Assembly: GCA_902728285.1 (NCBI GenBank)
Contig: CACVBU010000038.1
Span: 310,001-374,000 of the forward strand
Direction of reading: 5' to 3'
From: Clytia hemisphaerica
Taxonomy: Eukaryota; Cnidaria; Hydrozoa; Leptothecata; Clytiidae
DNA: 64,000 nucleotides
This document shows positions 39,817 through 50,500 of this stretch, piece after piece. The stretch's first letter is position 1. Every line of letters begins with the position of its first letter. Made by a program: the position numbers and the translations under genes. The notes under the pieces were generated by a model. It did not search any database. It was not told the DNA's origin and worked only from the letters and a program-made list of their open reading frames with translations.

Positions 39817-40129
39817 CTAATGTTCCGTTCAGTTCATAGATAGCCGATCCCTACATTATAAAAATTATGTAGATTATAAAGATTATTGAAAATTATAAAA
39901 CACCACTATATTAATGACCAAAACTGCCTAATTTCAAGCCCTTGTGAAAACCTGAAAACCAGACTCGCAAATGCTTTATAACAGTTTTTCTATCCCGGTG
40001 TAAAAAGAGAGCTAGCTAAATCCCCCCAGTAAGCTTTTGAGATCTCAAAATCAAACCTGGTGAAATTTATTTCTTAATATCCACCCCGTTGGATTTAATG
40101 GTCAATAGTTGTTATAAAATCCTCAGACA

Positions 40130-40440
40130 ATCACGGATAAAACATTTGAGACAAAGGGGAATTCCCTACGAAATTTTAAACACCACAAATAATTTTTATA
40201 CGCGTTAAACTACATGACACTTAAGACATACAGCCTTAGGATCTCAGGATTTAAAAGCTAAAATTTGCTCCGATAAGGCTTGGAATATAGCCTACAAGCC
40301 ACCAAGCCCCTCTAAATTCAAAATATTTAATGAAAGAAAGTTGAAGTGCTAAAATAACAATTCTCGCCCGAACTTTAAATTCTGAAAACGCGTCAAAATA
40401 CACTAAAATCTCAATATATTTTGACCACAAACAATCTTCA
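40130..40440 (-). mobile_element. Dispersed repeat family M4, copy 3
   Basis: CATTTGAGACAAAGGGGAAT, TTAAACACCACAA, GGCTTGGAATATAGCCTA, TTCTCGCCCGAACTT and CTCAATATATTTTGACC are shared with the reverse complement of 31790-32100. The ends look like TGGTCAAAATATATTGAG. Confidence 0.7.
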
Positions 40441-41046
40441 CAAGATGCTCCACACATTGTGACCCAAGAAAACCAATGAAATGATAACCAAAAGAAAAGT
40501 ATATAAATTCCTTTTTTTTTCTTCCAAACCTTCCTTTCTGGAAAAAACTGGAAAAAACAACCAAAAATTATTTCATCAAACAGTTTGTTATTTTCCAAAA
40601 TGAATGAAACATGATAAAACAAAACCAAAAACTTGTGAAATTAGGATTAATCCCTAATTTCCCTCAATATCATATCATTTCTATTAATAAACAGCTTCAA
40701 TCGAGGGAAAATATTTCCCAAAATACCGGGTGGTCCAAAAAACTTTTGACGTAAAAAAATAAACCACTTCTCTTCAGGAGATACAAATTCAGACAAAAAT
40801 TACTCCAACGAGATTATAGAAAAAGGTTTCTTTCCTGTGTGTTATTTCCCAATGACTATATCATCCTTAACTACTGCTTCTTTAGGAAGAACATCAGTTG
40901 CAAAAACACCATCAAAAAGACAACATACGACGTTGACAGTGTGGTAGTTCCCTGCCGTAAAAACGCTTACCGCGCCCATTAGTTTATCCTTGGAAACAAC
41001 ACAACATCAACTACAACGTCACAAACAACAAATTTATACAAGCAAC
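40441..41046. other. No gene; diverged first copy of the 204-bp repeat
   Basis: 40855-40970 is a divergent partial unit of the downstream tandem array (CATCCTTAACTACTGCTTCT, AGAACATCAGTTGCAAAAAC, GTAGTTCCCTGCC). Confidence 0.6.
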
Positions 41047-41281
41047 TACCTTGAAGTCGGGTAACTTGCATCAGTGGAGGGAAACTTGCATAGCCATCAA
41101 ATGACTGCGACCAATCAAAGCAGCAAAATTTCAAAACAAATGAACTACGCAGCTCCACTCCCAGATCGACTCTACCATTTTTGCTTTGATTTAAATTTGT
41201 ATTTTAATGAGCAGCCAGGTCATTCATTTGAGGGCAATGCATGACAGCCTCCACTGATGCAAGTTACCCGATCTCACGGTA
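41047..41281. mobile_element. MITE with CGGGTAACTTGCATCAGTGG AGG ends
   Basis: A perfect 23-bp inverted repeat (41058-41080 and 41248-41270), extending outward imperfectly to TACC/GGTA. 235 bp. It splits the tandem array from its first diverged unit. Confidence 0.88.
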
Positions 41282-41299
41282 TATTTTTAAAGAAATACA

Positions 41300-42225
41300 C
41301 AAAAACGACACCATATACATAGACAGCCTCAGATCCTTTTCCTCGTTCAATATATATCATCCTTAAATATGTTGTCATCATGCTCCGAGTCATCTCTTAA
41401 GTGTAAATGAAAGAACACCAGTTGCAAAAACACTATCAGAAAGACCACATATGAGGTTGACAGTGGTAGTTCCCTGCCCTAAATATACAAAAACAACACC
41501 ATGTACATAGACGGCCTCAGATCCTTTTCATCGTTCAATATATCTTCCTTAACTACTGCTTCTTAAGTATGTTGTCATCATGCTCCGAGTCATCTCTTAA
41601 GTGTAAATGAAAGAACACCAGTTGCAAAACCACTATCAGAAAGACCACATATGAGGTTGACAGCGGTAGTTCCCTGCCTTAAATATACAAAAACAACACC
41701 ATGTACATAGACGGCCTCAGATCCTTTTCATCGTTCAATATATATATCATCCTTAACTACTGCTTCTTAAGTATGTTGTCATCATGCTCCGAGTCATCTC
41801 ATAAGTGTAAATGAAAGAACACCAGTTTCAAAAACACTATCAGAAAGACCACATATGAGGTTGATAGCGGTAGTTCCCTGCCTTAAATATACAAAAACAA
41901 CACCATGTACATAGACGGCCTCAGATCCTTTTCATCGTTCAATATATATATCATCCTTAACTACTGCTTCTTAAGTATGTTGTCATCATGATCCGAGTCA
42001 TCTCTTAAGTGTAAATAAAAGAACACCAGTTGCAAAAACACTATCAGAAAGACCACATATGAGGTTGACAGCGGTAGTTCCCTGCCTTAAATATACAAAA
42101 ACAACACCATGTACATAGACGGCCTCAGATCCTTTTCATCGTTCAATATATATATCATCCTTAACTACTGCTTCTTAAGTATGTTGTCATCATGCTCCGA
42201 GTCATCTCTTAAGTGTAAATGAATT
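41300..42225. repeat. Tandem array, unit about 204 bp, 4-5 copies
   Basis: CCTCAGATCCTTTTCATCGT recurs at 41327, 41515, 41715, 41919 and 42123 (steps 188, 200, 204, 204). Units are over 95 per cent alike by eye and contain TTGTCATCATGCTCCGAGTC. No coding frame. Confidence 0.92.
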
Positions 42226-42300
42226 AAATCAAAATTCAAATTGTTTTTAATCCAAACTCAATCGTGTTGTTTAAAATAAGAAAATATTTCATTCACTTTG

Positions 42301-42551
42301 TACACGCTTTTTTATGAGAACAAATTATATAAGAATATAAGGTTTCAATTGCCAAGATAGTAAGAACAAGTTAAGATATTTTCAAGGCTTCTGTATTCTA
42401 AAAACCCAACTTCTTAGAAAAAACGCACAACAATACTCACAAAATGGTGAACTTAAGAACATTCTCAGAAAACATTTTCTAACTTAAACTCAACAAGCCA
42501 AGAAAATCTGAATGCTTCAAAAATTAAGGATGTTCTTATAAAAAATGTGAA
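42301..42551. mobile_element. AAGAACA-family MITE (copy 3)
   Basis: TACACGCTTTTTTATGAGAAC at the left, GTTCTTATAAAAAATGTG at the right. Confidence 0.75.
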
Positions 42552-42771
42552 TTATAATTTGTCAGTGTCATTCTGAAATAGACTCTTCTGTTTTTTTCTT
42601 ATAAGAAATTAAAATCAGTCTGTAATATATACTGACTAGCATGTCTCCTTGTCAGAAATACAAATTGAAGTGTAATTGATATATGATTTATCTTCAAATC
42701 TTAAACTCCTTCGGCATATCACTTGGAATATGTGATAAGCGTTAAAGTTCTCAAGTCAGTCAGTTCTCAAT

Positions 42772-42944
42772 CACTGACCTTTATAAACCCGAGAAAAAGC
42801 TTTGTCCACTATCTTTGATCGTTTTTGTTTAAAGTGGTACCCGCAAAGTAGCTATTGCAGTGTTATAATTTTAACGTCAAACGTCAAAAAATTTTGATTC
42901 GCCTGGATTGAGTAACTGCCTCTAGGCTTTATAAAGGTCAGTAA
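42772..42944. mobile_element. MITE with CACTGACCTTTATA ends (copy 1)
   Basis: CACTGACCTTTATAAACCC and the inverted GGCTTTATAAAGGTCAGT. The fuller copy is at 59258-59531 (shared inner CTTTGATC and GTGGTACCCG words). Confidence 0.75.
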
Positions 42945-43085
42945 TCTCAATTAGATGACGTGTCTTCTGTAAGCTTTTTCTTATAAAAAGAATGGAATTT
43001 GTTTTTGTGGTTGTATTAAGGACAAATCTGTCTTAAAGAGTCCGTCAAAGTGTTCAATTGGTAGCTGTGAGTTGAGTTTTTTATT

Positions 43086-43341
43086 ATACACGTTTTTTAT
43101 AGGAGAAAACTATATAAGAACGGAGTAATGGCTGAAGTATTAAGAAGAAGTTAAGAACATATTAAGCCTTCATGGGCTCTAAAACATCCCCTTTCTTTAG
43201 AAACTGCAGAAAAATATTCATAAAATGGTGAAATAAAGAACATTCTAAGAACATTTTTAGGCTTAAAACTCGAAAAGCTAAGAACATCAAAATCGATCAA
43301 AATACTTCAAAAATTTTAGATGTTCTTATAAAAAAATGTGT
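43086..43341. mobile_element. AAGAACA-family MITE (copy 4)
   Basis: ATACACGTTTTTTATAGGAG to ATGTTCTTATAAAAAAATGTG, 256 bp, same orientation as copy 3. Confidence 0.75.
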
Positions 43342-43410
43342 TTTTGTACTATTTGTTATAGGAATCAGGGAGTACTTCCTTCCTTTGCATTGTAAATTCA
43401 ATTAAACAAC

Positions 43411-43666
43411 TACACGTTTTTTTATAAGAACATCCAAAAATTTTGAAGTCTTCGGATGTTGTTAACTTTTTGAGTTTTAAAACTAAAAATGTTCTTAAAA
43501 TGTTCTTGTTTTCGCCATTTTTGAGTATTTTTGTCCATTTTCTTAAGAAATTGGTGTTTTTAGAATTCACGAAGCTTTAAAATGTTCTTAACTTGTCCTA
43601 ATATTTTGACCATCTAAGCCTTATGTTCTTACTCATTTAGTTTGTTCTTATAAAAAAAACGTGTAT
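43411..43666. mobile_element. AAGAACA-family MITE (copy 5)
   Basis: TACACGTTTTTTTATAAGAA to TTCTTATAAAAAAAACGTGTA, opposite orientation to copies 3 and 4 by its inner words. Confidence 0.85.
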
Positions 43667-43939
43667 GAAAACCCTGTAAGCCTTCAAACCCGAGTGACGT
43701 GTTTACACATTCTAATTTTGCAAATTTTACTGAGTCTCAGACTCAAGGTCATAGCTCCTAAGCACTTAATTTAAAAAGGCAAAACAGGACGCATTTTAAA
43801 AGAGTATAAAAATATCTTTCTCATTGTACCAAAACCATTGTCTTGATCTCAAATTGAAAAGTTTTAAGCCAGTTTAAAATTTTAGATTTCAAAATAAAAG
43901 TTTGAAATTTTCACATTTTTCATTTATCACTATATTATA
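43667..43939. other. Dispersed repeat, no gene
   Basis: 43740-43890 matches 53690-53850 (CATAGCTCCTAAGCACTT/CATAACTCCTGAACACTT, AAAACCATT, ATTTTGGATTT) in the same order and orientation. Confidence 0.6.
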
Positions 43940-44265
43940 CAATCATGGTCGAAATAGAATGAAAATTCCGGTTATTTTAACGTTTTTCAAGATTTAAAGT
44001 TCAGGCGAGAAAGTCGATTTTGGGCTATTTCTTTAACTTGATCGAATATTTCAATTTGGGAGGGGTTGGCAGACTTCCAGGCTATATTCTGAGCCTTGTT
44101 GGACTATTTTTGAACTTTTGGATCTAGTCTTAAGTCTAGTGTTAAAACTCAGAGTTAAAACTCTACCCTTCAAACCTACTCTAGAGCACTTACAAATCGA
44201 TTGTGGTTTCAAAATTTCCCGGGGGATTTCCCTTTTTTCTCCAATATTACGACCATGATTGTAGA
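43940..44265 (+). mobile_element. Dispersed repeat family M4, copy 4
   Basis: AAAGTTCAGGCGAGAA, CCAGGCTATATTCTGAGCCT, TAAAACTCAGAGTTAAAACT and AATCGATTGTGGTTTCAAAA in the order of copy 1. Confidence 0.7.
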
Positions 44266-44298
44266 TCCGGTGGTTCTGAAAATTAGCAATTTTTTTTT

Positions 44299-45786
44299 GG
44301 CCCAGCGCTAGCGAGTGGGCCTTTAATGAGAGTCTCACTATTTTTTTGTCCGTGTTTCCTTCTGTCTGTCCGTTTTGGTAGAAACGGCGCTTAATACCAG
44401 TACCACACTTTTTGCCGTCTGGACAGGGAAAAGCTTGCTAAAGTCGGGTACTGGCTAAAAAAGATATATTTTCTGATTTCGCGCTCCTTAAACAACAAAT
44501 GTTTTCAAAACAAAACAAGATGGCGGTCGAAGCGAGGAATTGATTCGTGTTGATTCATACTTTCTTGAACATTTTCTTTGCTTTAGAGACTTTCAAACCA
44601 AAGAAACCTTTTAGTGATTTTTCTTTGTAAGCCTTTTTCAACATTCTGTCATATCTTATAGTTTTTGCTCAAGTTTTCATAAAGCTTTAGGGCTGAAAAT
44701 TCTACCTTAAATCACTGTCATTTAAGTTTCTTGTTTTGTCAAAAAGACTTTATTTTTAGGAAATAATGGCTTCTAATATAGAAATAAATAAACTGAAATG
44801 TGTAAATTTAAATAAGACACAATGTTGCTTCTGGATCTGTCGCTGTTAAACAACGGTCAGTACAGTGACAGTGGGACGTGGCATGATTTTCAAACTCGAC
44901 AACGTACTCGACGCAGAATTATTTCAAATATTTCAAGTATATTCTGGAATTTGTTAATGGACACTAAAATGGAGTTAATGTGTAAATTGGAACAAGATTG
45001 GAAATTTTTCCATGATGCTACGTGTGAAAATGGTTATTTCTGGATCTTTCTCGTTTAACGATTGGTGGCTTGATTTTTCAAACACGACACAGAATTATTT
45101 CAAATATATACAGATTTAAAATGGAATATGGCAATGGAGACTAAAATGTAGGTCATGTGTAAATTTGAACAAGATTGGAACTTTTTCCATGATGCTAAGT
45201 GTGAAAATGGTTGTTTCTAGATCTGTCTCGTTTAACGAATTGGTGGTTAGATTTTTTAAACTCGCAACACAGAATTATTTCAAATGCCAATTATTAATGG
45301 ATTATGACAATGGAGACTAAAATGCAGCTCATGTGTAAATTTGAACAAGATTGGAACTTTTTCCATGATACTACGTGTGAAAATGGTTGTTTCTAGATCT
45401 GTCTCGTTTAACGAATTGGTGGTTTGATTTTTCAAACTCGCAACACAGAATTATTTCAAATACCGATTATTAATGGATTATGGCAATGGAGACTAAAATG
45501 CAGCTCATGTGTAAATTTGAACAAGATTGAACAAGCGCCTTTTTCCATGATGCTACGTTTCCCTGTTCTAAGAAATGAAGAAAGGGAGAATTATCCTTGT
45601 TGACTTATTTTTCATTGTGTTTTGTTCGACGCAGTAAGATTTTAAATCCTTTGGCCATTCCTTTCCTGGGGGAAATTTGAAATCTTGTTAAACATTTTTT
45701 GGAATTTTTAGAAATTCCGAAATTTGCGAAAATCGCGCGCAAAAATTTCACTTTTGCTGGGCCTTCACGCCCAACGGGCTTCTTGT
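44299..45786 (+). mobile_element. GGCCCAGC element with 177-bp repeats, copy 2
   Basis: Begins GGCCCAGCGCTAGCGAGTGG and ends GCTGGGCCTTCACGCCCAAC GGGCTTCTTG. Internal units of 176-178 bp start at about 44964, 45142, 45319 and 45495, each with AAAATGCAGCTCATGTGTAA, GGAACTTTTTCCATGATGCT and TTCTAGATCTGTCTCGTTTA. This is the cleaner copy; the 20246-23136 copy is longer and interrupted. Element class unknown. Confidence 0.82.
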
Positions 45787-46411
45787 CTTGTTTAGAAAAA
45801 CAACTGGGAAATTCTTTGATTTACCCCCTTTGGAAATTCGATATAATATGGCGTGTTCTATCCTTATTGGGATTTTGACTGAAATTTTTATCCCTGCTGT
45901 GGAAAAAGTCCCACCGTGGTTTTGAGCCAGGGGTATTCATGATTATCTGCCTTATAATGTTTCACTAGACTTGTGAAATTCATTGAAATCAAGGGGGAAG
46001 ACGTACGAGGTTTCTGATTTCCGAGAAACCACTTTCCACTTGCCACTACTTCTGAAATTCCACAAAAGATTTTCAATTCCAAAATCGAAATTTTTTTATG
46101 AAGTAAAAATTGATTGATTTCCGAAACCGAGATTATTTCATAATCCTATCACATCAAAGAACTGTGTTATTTCCGAGGTTCCAAAGTTTAAAAGGAAAAT
46201 TTCTGCAATACCAGCAAAACATCGTTCCCCCACAATCCCCACATTAACGGTCCACCCATGTATCAGTTAAAAAAGGTCGTAAAATATTACAAGCATAACT
46301 GGCAAATATCCTTGTCTCAGTGAGACGGTGAGTTTTCATTGAAGAAGGTTTAGTTTGTCCATTATTTCTTTTTTTGAAACAAAGATGCATGCGCTATTTC
46401 AGAAGAACAAG
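45787..46411. other. No supported gene
   Basis: 45800-45950 contains another member of the repeat with TGCTGTGGAAAAAGTCCCACC and CCAGGGGTATTCATG. The remainder is unremarkable. Confidence 0.4.
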
Positions 46412-46672
46412 CTAAGAGAATATGGATTCCAGAGCCAAAATATAAAAAAGCCTGTTCAAACACATAACATAGCACTGTTTTACAAAATTGTAGTTTTTTA
46501 GGAGTTTTTTTCCATCTGGAACAAGGATTTTGCCAGATTTCGCCAAATCTTTTCGAATGTGTTCGACGTGTTCCTTATTACCGGAGTCTGGCAGATGTGA
46601 AATAAGTACCTTGTCTCGGAGAACATTCTCGAATAACTCTTTGCAAACACCCTCTGCCCAGTTAGAAAATAC
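46412..46672 (-). CDS. Possible exon of an unidentified protein
   Basis: A minus-strand frame begins exactly at a TTTTAG boundary (phase 0) and is open for 86 codons to TAG at 46412-46414. The first 60 residues look like real protein: NWAEGVCKELFENVLRDKV, ISHLPDSGNKEHVEHIRKDL and KSGKILVPDGKKLLKNY. The in-frame TAG just before means it can only be read after splicing. A donor-like GTAAAA lies after the KNYNF codons, so it may be internal rather than terminal. Its phase does not fit the Kazal gene next door. I do not recognise the family. Confidence 0.35.
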   Translation of the reverse strand, partial: VFSNWAEGVCKELFENVLRDKVLISHLPDSGNKEHVEHIRKDLAKSGKILVPDGKKLLKNYNFVKQCYVMCLNRLFYILALESIFS

Positions 46673-47069
46673 CTAAAATGCCTAAGCACAAGATTAGTAA
46701 ACTTTGAATAAAATCTTGTCGCCCAGTTGAGAAAAAAATTATCTATAAATTTGTTGAAATTGAAGAGAAAATATCTTGTCAAAAATAACCGAAATCCGAC
46801 CCTGCCAAATCAACCTCTTGAAAATTAATAAACTTGGGTTTCTGTCAGATATCTTCAGAGCCTAAAAAAGGAACCCTGACCAGCGGCACATCCCAATTCT
46901 CTATCAAATCAAAATAACACTTAAATGGATCAAAAATGTAGAAAGTTACGCCTTTTTTAAAGACAAGATTTATCGAAAATTTAGTTCAGCACCCGCAAAT
47001 TTTCTACCTGTTCGTTCACTTTTACACCGATCCGAATTTAAATCCGATCTCTTACGTCAGCTCTTTTAG
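46673..47069. other. No supported feature
   Basis: AT-rich, no open frame, repeat or RNA gene that I can support. Confidence 0.4.
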
Positions 47070-47302
47070 TACACGTTTTTTTCTAAGAACATCCAAAAAT
47101 TTTGAAGCCTTCGGGTATTCTTAACTTTTTGAGTTTTAAGCCTAAAAGTTTTTTTTAAATGTTTTTATTTTCACCATTTTTTTAGTATTTTTGCCCATTT
47201 TCCTAAGAAATTGCGTGCTTTAGAGCCCATAAAGCCTTATAACATTGTTAAATTGTTCTTAACATTTTGGTCATCGAAGCCTTATAAAAAGAACGTTTAC
47301 AC
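47070..47302. mobile_element. AAGAACA-family MITE (copy 6)
   Basis: TACACGTTTTTTTCTAAGAAC at the left and TTATAAAAAGAACGTTTACAC at the right. Confidence 0.7.
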
Positions 47303-47557
47303 TTATACCAACAACGCAAAAATAACGCTAATATCTAATAAAGGCCGGTGTAAAAAAAGCCGATAAGATAATTAAAAACACTTATGAGGGCAAGGTTTGC
47401 GTGTGTGTGTGTATGGTATTATATTTCTTTGAAAAGTGCACAATAGAAAGGAATTTACAAATAATTTAGAAAAATATTGAATGCAGAAAAGAAGTGGTAG
47501 CTTTTGGAGTAATTTTACATCGATGTGTCCCTTGGTTGATTGTTTCGTTCCATTGGA

Positions 47558-47576
47558 TCAAAGATTGTCACGTGAT
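47558..47576 (-). CDS. Kazal gene, exon 4 (terminal, 19 bases)
   Basis: Acceptor TGTATTTTGATTGCAG; phase 2 matches exon 3, giving (R)SRDNL then TGA at 47558-47560. The acceptor and phase agree, but so short an exon could be chance. Confidence 0.5.
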
Positions 47577-50500
47577 CTGCAATCAAAATACAAAACTGTA
47601 AACATAAAGAAATATACAGCTGCCCAGCTGACATTCAACGTTGCTTCAACGTTTATCTAATGTTCACAGCGTCAATAAAACGTCGGATAAATGTTGAAAT
47701 AACCTTGTTTGCCAGCTGGGTAGAGTACAAAATAGGTTACAGCCCGGGATCAGTAGCCCGGTCAGATCAGGGCCACCCTGGTGGATGGCCTGATAATAAC
47801 TGCCAATAACTCGAACCTACACAGGAGCACAAATTTGTTCGAGTTAAGGAAATTTCGAGCTATAGGGTAAGGTTTTTATATAGCATTTTTAACTGAAAGG
47901 ATGAGAAAACTTGTTTGAGTTTAGAAGACATTCGAGTTATAGACTGGAGGTTCGAGTTAAAGAGACTCAACTATACCTGTCATTTTCAATCATTTCTTCA
48001 CATGCGGCATCTTTAATCTCGGTCAAACTTGGATTTTTGCATTGTGCGTTCTTCAGTAAACAAGGATTTGCGTATATGCGACCATCACTTCCACAAACTG
48101 GACGGTATTCGCGCGTGCATGGTTTATCACAATCTATAACACAAAGAAGATAAAATCTGATCTTAGAAGAAATATAGGGTGTAAGAAAGTGCGTGGCGGA
48201 CATAAGATTCCCATTCCTGCACTAAGGTTCTCGTCACTTTTCCGGGATTTTTCCGCTATTTTTCCTGGGATAGCCCGTGTATCAGATTTGAAAGAGTTTC
48301 CTTTCTATAGTGGAAATGCGAACTTTCTTAGGTCAAAAATCCAAAAAGCTAAGAACATTAAAAATCTCGCATAGTCTCAAAAAAAAGGTATCAACGATAT
48401 TTTCACTTACACGTTTTTTTTTTATAAGAACAAACTATATAAGAACATAAGGCTTCGAGGCCCAAAAATTTAAGAACATTCTAAGAACATTCTAAGGCTT
48501 TGGAGACTTAAAAACATGCATTTTCTTAAGAAATTACATCAAAATGCTCAAAAAGTGCTGAAAATAAGAACATTTTAAGAACATTTTTAAGCTTCAAATC
48601 CAAAAAACTAAGAACATCCGAAGGCTTCGAAAAATTTTGACGCTCTTATAAAAAAAAACCGTGTACCCTCATCGTTCTTCATATCGACAAAACTTTCATC
48701 TTCATTGTCTTCATAATCTTCAAAACCTTCAGCATCACATTTGTGTGTGTTGAAACCTGTTCAAGAAGAATTAAAAAATGAAAAAAGAAAACTTGAGTCA
48801 AATCATTACATATAGTTAAAAATCGATATTTTACGTTGCAGTAGCGTAGACAAGAGGAGCACAAAATTTGTGCGGGAGAGCAGATTTTTATGACACTGTA
48901 ATCATCTTTTTATATCATCAATATATAACTACTGTCATGAAAATCTGTTCTCCTACACAAATTTTGCACCCCCTCTTGTCTACGCTACTACGTTGATAGC
49001 CTATGCAACACTTTTAGAATGTGAAGATACTTTTACAGTCAAAAAGTGAGAGTACTAAGGTTGCGGACTGATGCTTATGTGCCTCCTGATATTCGACCCT
49101 CGTGGGCTAACAAAGAGAAGGGATAGGAAGATTTTGCAAATTGTACAACCATTAATAGGACTAATTTGACCCAATTTTCCAAATTTTTGAGGGGTAATAG
49201 TTGAAATTTTTGCAATTTTGCTGATTCTAAGTGGCACTAAATAGATAAATGAAGCTAAAGATTTTCCACAGCTGGGTTTACAAGCATTTAGGTAGTTCAA
49301 GGCTGTAAGAAACATGTAAATTGGAAAAAAATTTAAGGGCTCTGGACATACCCAATTTTTCGATTTTACACCAACTTAAATGGCAATTTCTGCATTTTAA
49401 AAAGATTAATGTATAACTTTTTTTATATGTCCTGTTAAACCTACCTTTTTAGAATTTAAAAATCGAAAAGTGAGATGAAAAAATTAAATGTAGAAGAAAA
49501 CGAAGAGTTTTTCGAAGAAGAGTATTTCACCTTTCAAAGCCCTAATCTCGGTAAAAATGAAAATTTTTGGAATTTTTTTTGGTTCAGGTGATGTATCTAT
49601 TCAGTATCTAAAAATACAATTTCGGAAAATTTTTGTGGAAGTATCTTTCCTTTCAAATCTCCAAAAAACCTCATTTTGGCAATTGTCTCCATTAATTTTC
49701 CATACAAAAACAGCTATAACTGTTTAGAAATTATTTGTCATTAACTTAAAAAAAGTTTGAAATAATAAAATGATTTCCCCAAGGAGATTAGGCTTTTTTT
49801 GTGAAAAGTATATGAATAGCGTCGTTTTGACGTTTTATTCTTTTATTAAGGTCCACAGTAGGCTGCTGGCATCCACTAACGGATTCGTGCTCCTTATAGA
49901 GGATGCTTAATAAGCTATATTTCCTTTGTCCAGAGATTTGCCGCCTTTAGCCGATATACGGCTAAAGACATTTTTAGCTGGCGAGTGTCTACAAATATAA
50001 CATTACGTAATGTTTAAATTTTCTGTGAGGCACCAAATCATAGATTGGAAAATATATTTGGATTTTGAAAAAAAAGTAGGCGGAAGGAAGTTTGCTTGTT
50101 TTTCTTCCTCCTTTCTTGTTTAATGTGGAGATTTTGTAAAAGATGAGAAATTAGATTTATTGAATTTAAGTGCTTTGATGTATCTTCTGTGTGCACCAAC
50201 AAAACTTTGCTTCATAAAACTACATTTTGATGCTTTAATTTGGACTTGCATGAGTGTATAATTTTTTACCACACTGGATTCGTTGATCACTTTGGCTCCA
50301 GATAATTGTTTTGTCAGTTCTACATATATGTTGCAGATTATTTCAAGGTATTCTAGTTATGTATATACAGTACATTTTGGGAGTCATATCGAATATTTCT
50401 GACATTACTTCTTTATGATTCTACAAAAAGGGAGTGTTGTTGTTCCTTCAACAAGGGCCTTTAAATGTTAAAACAATCAAAGAACTTTTCTTCAGCTTTG

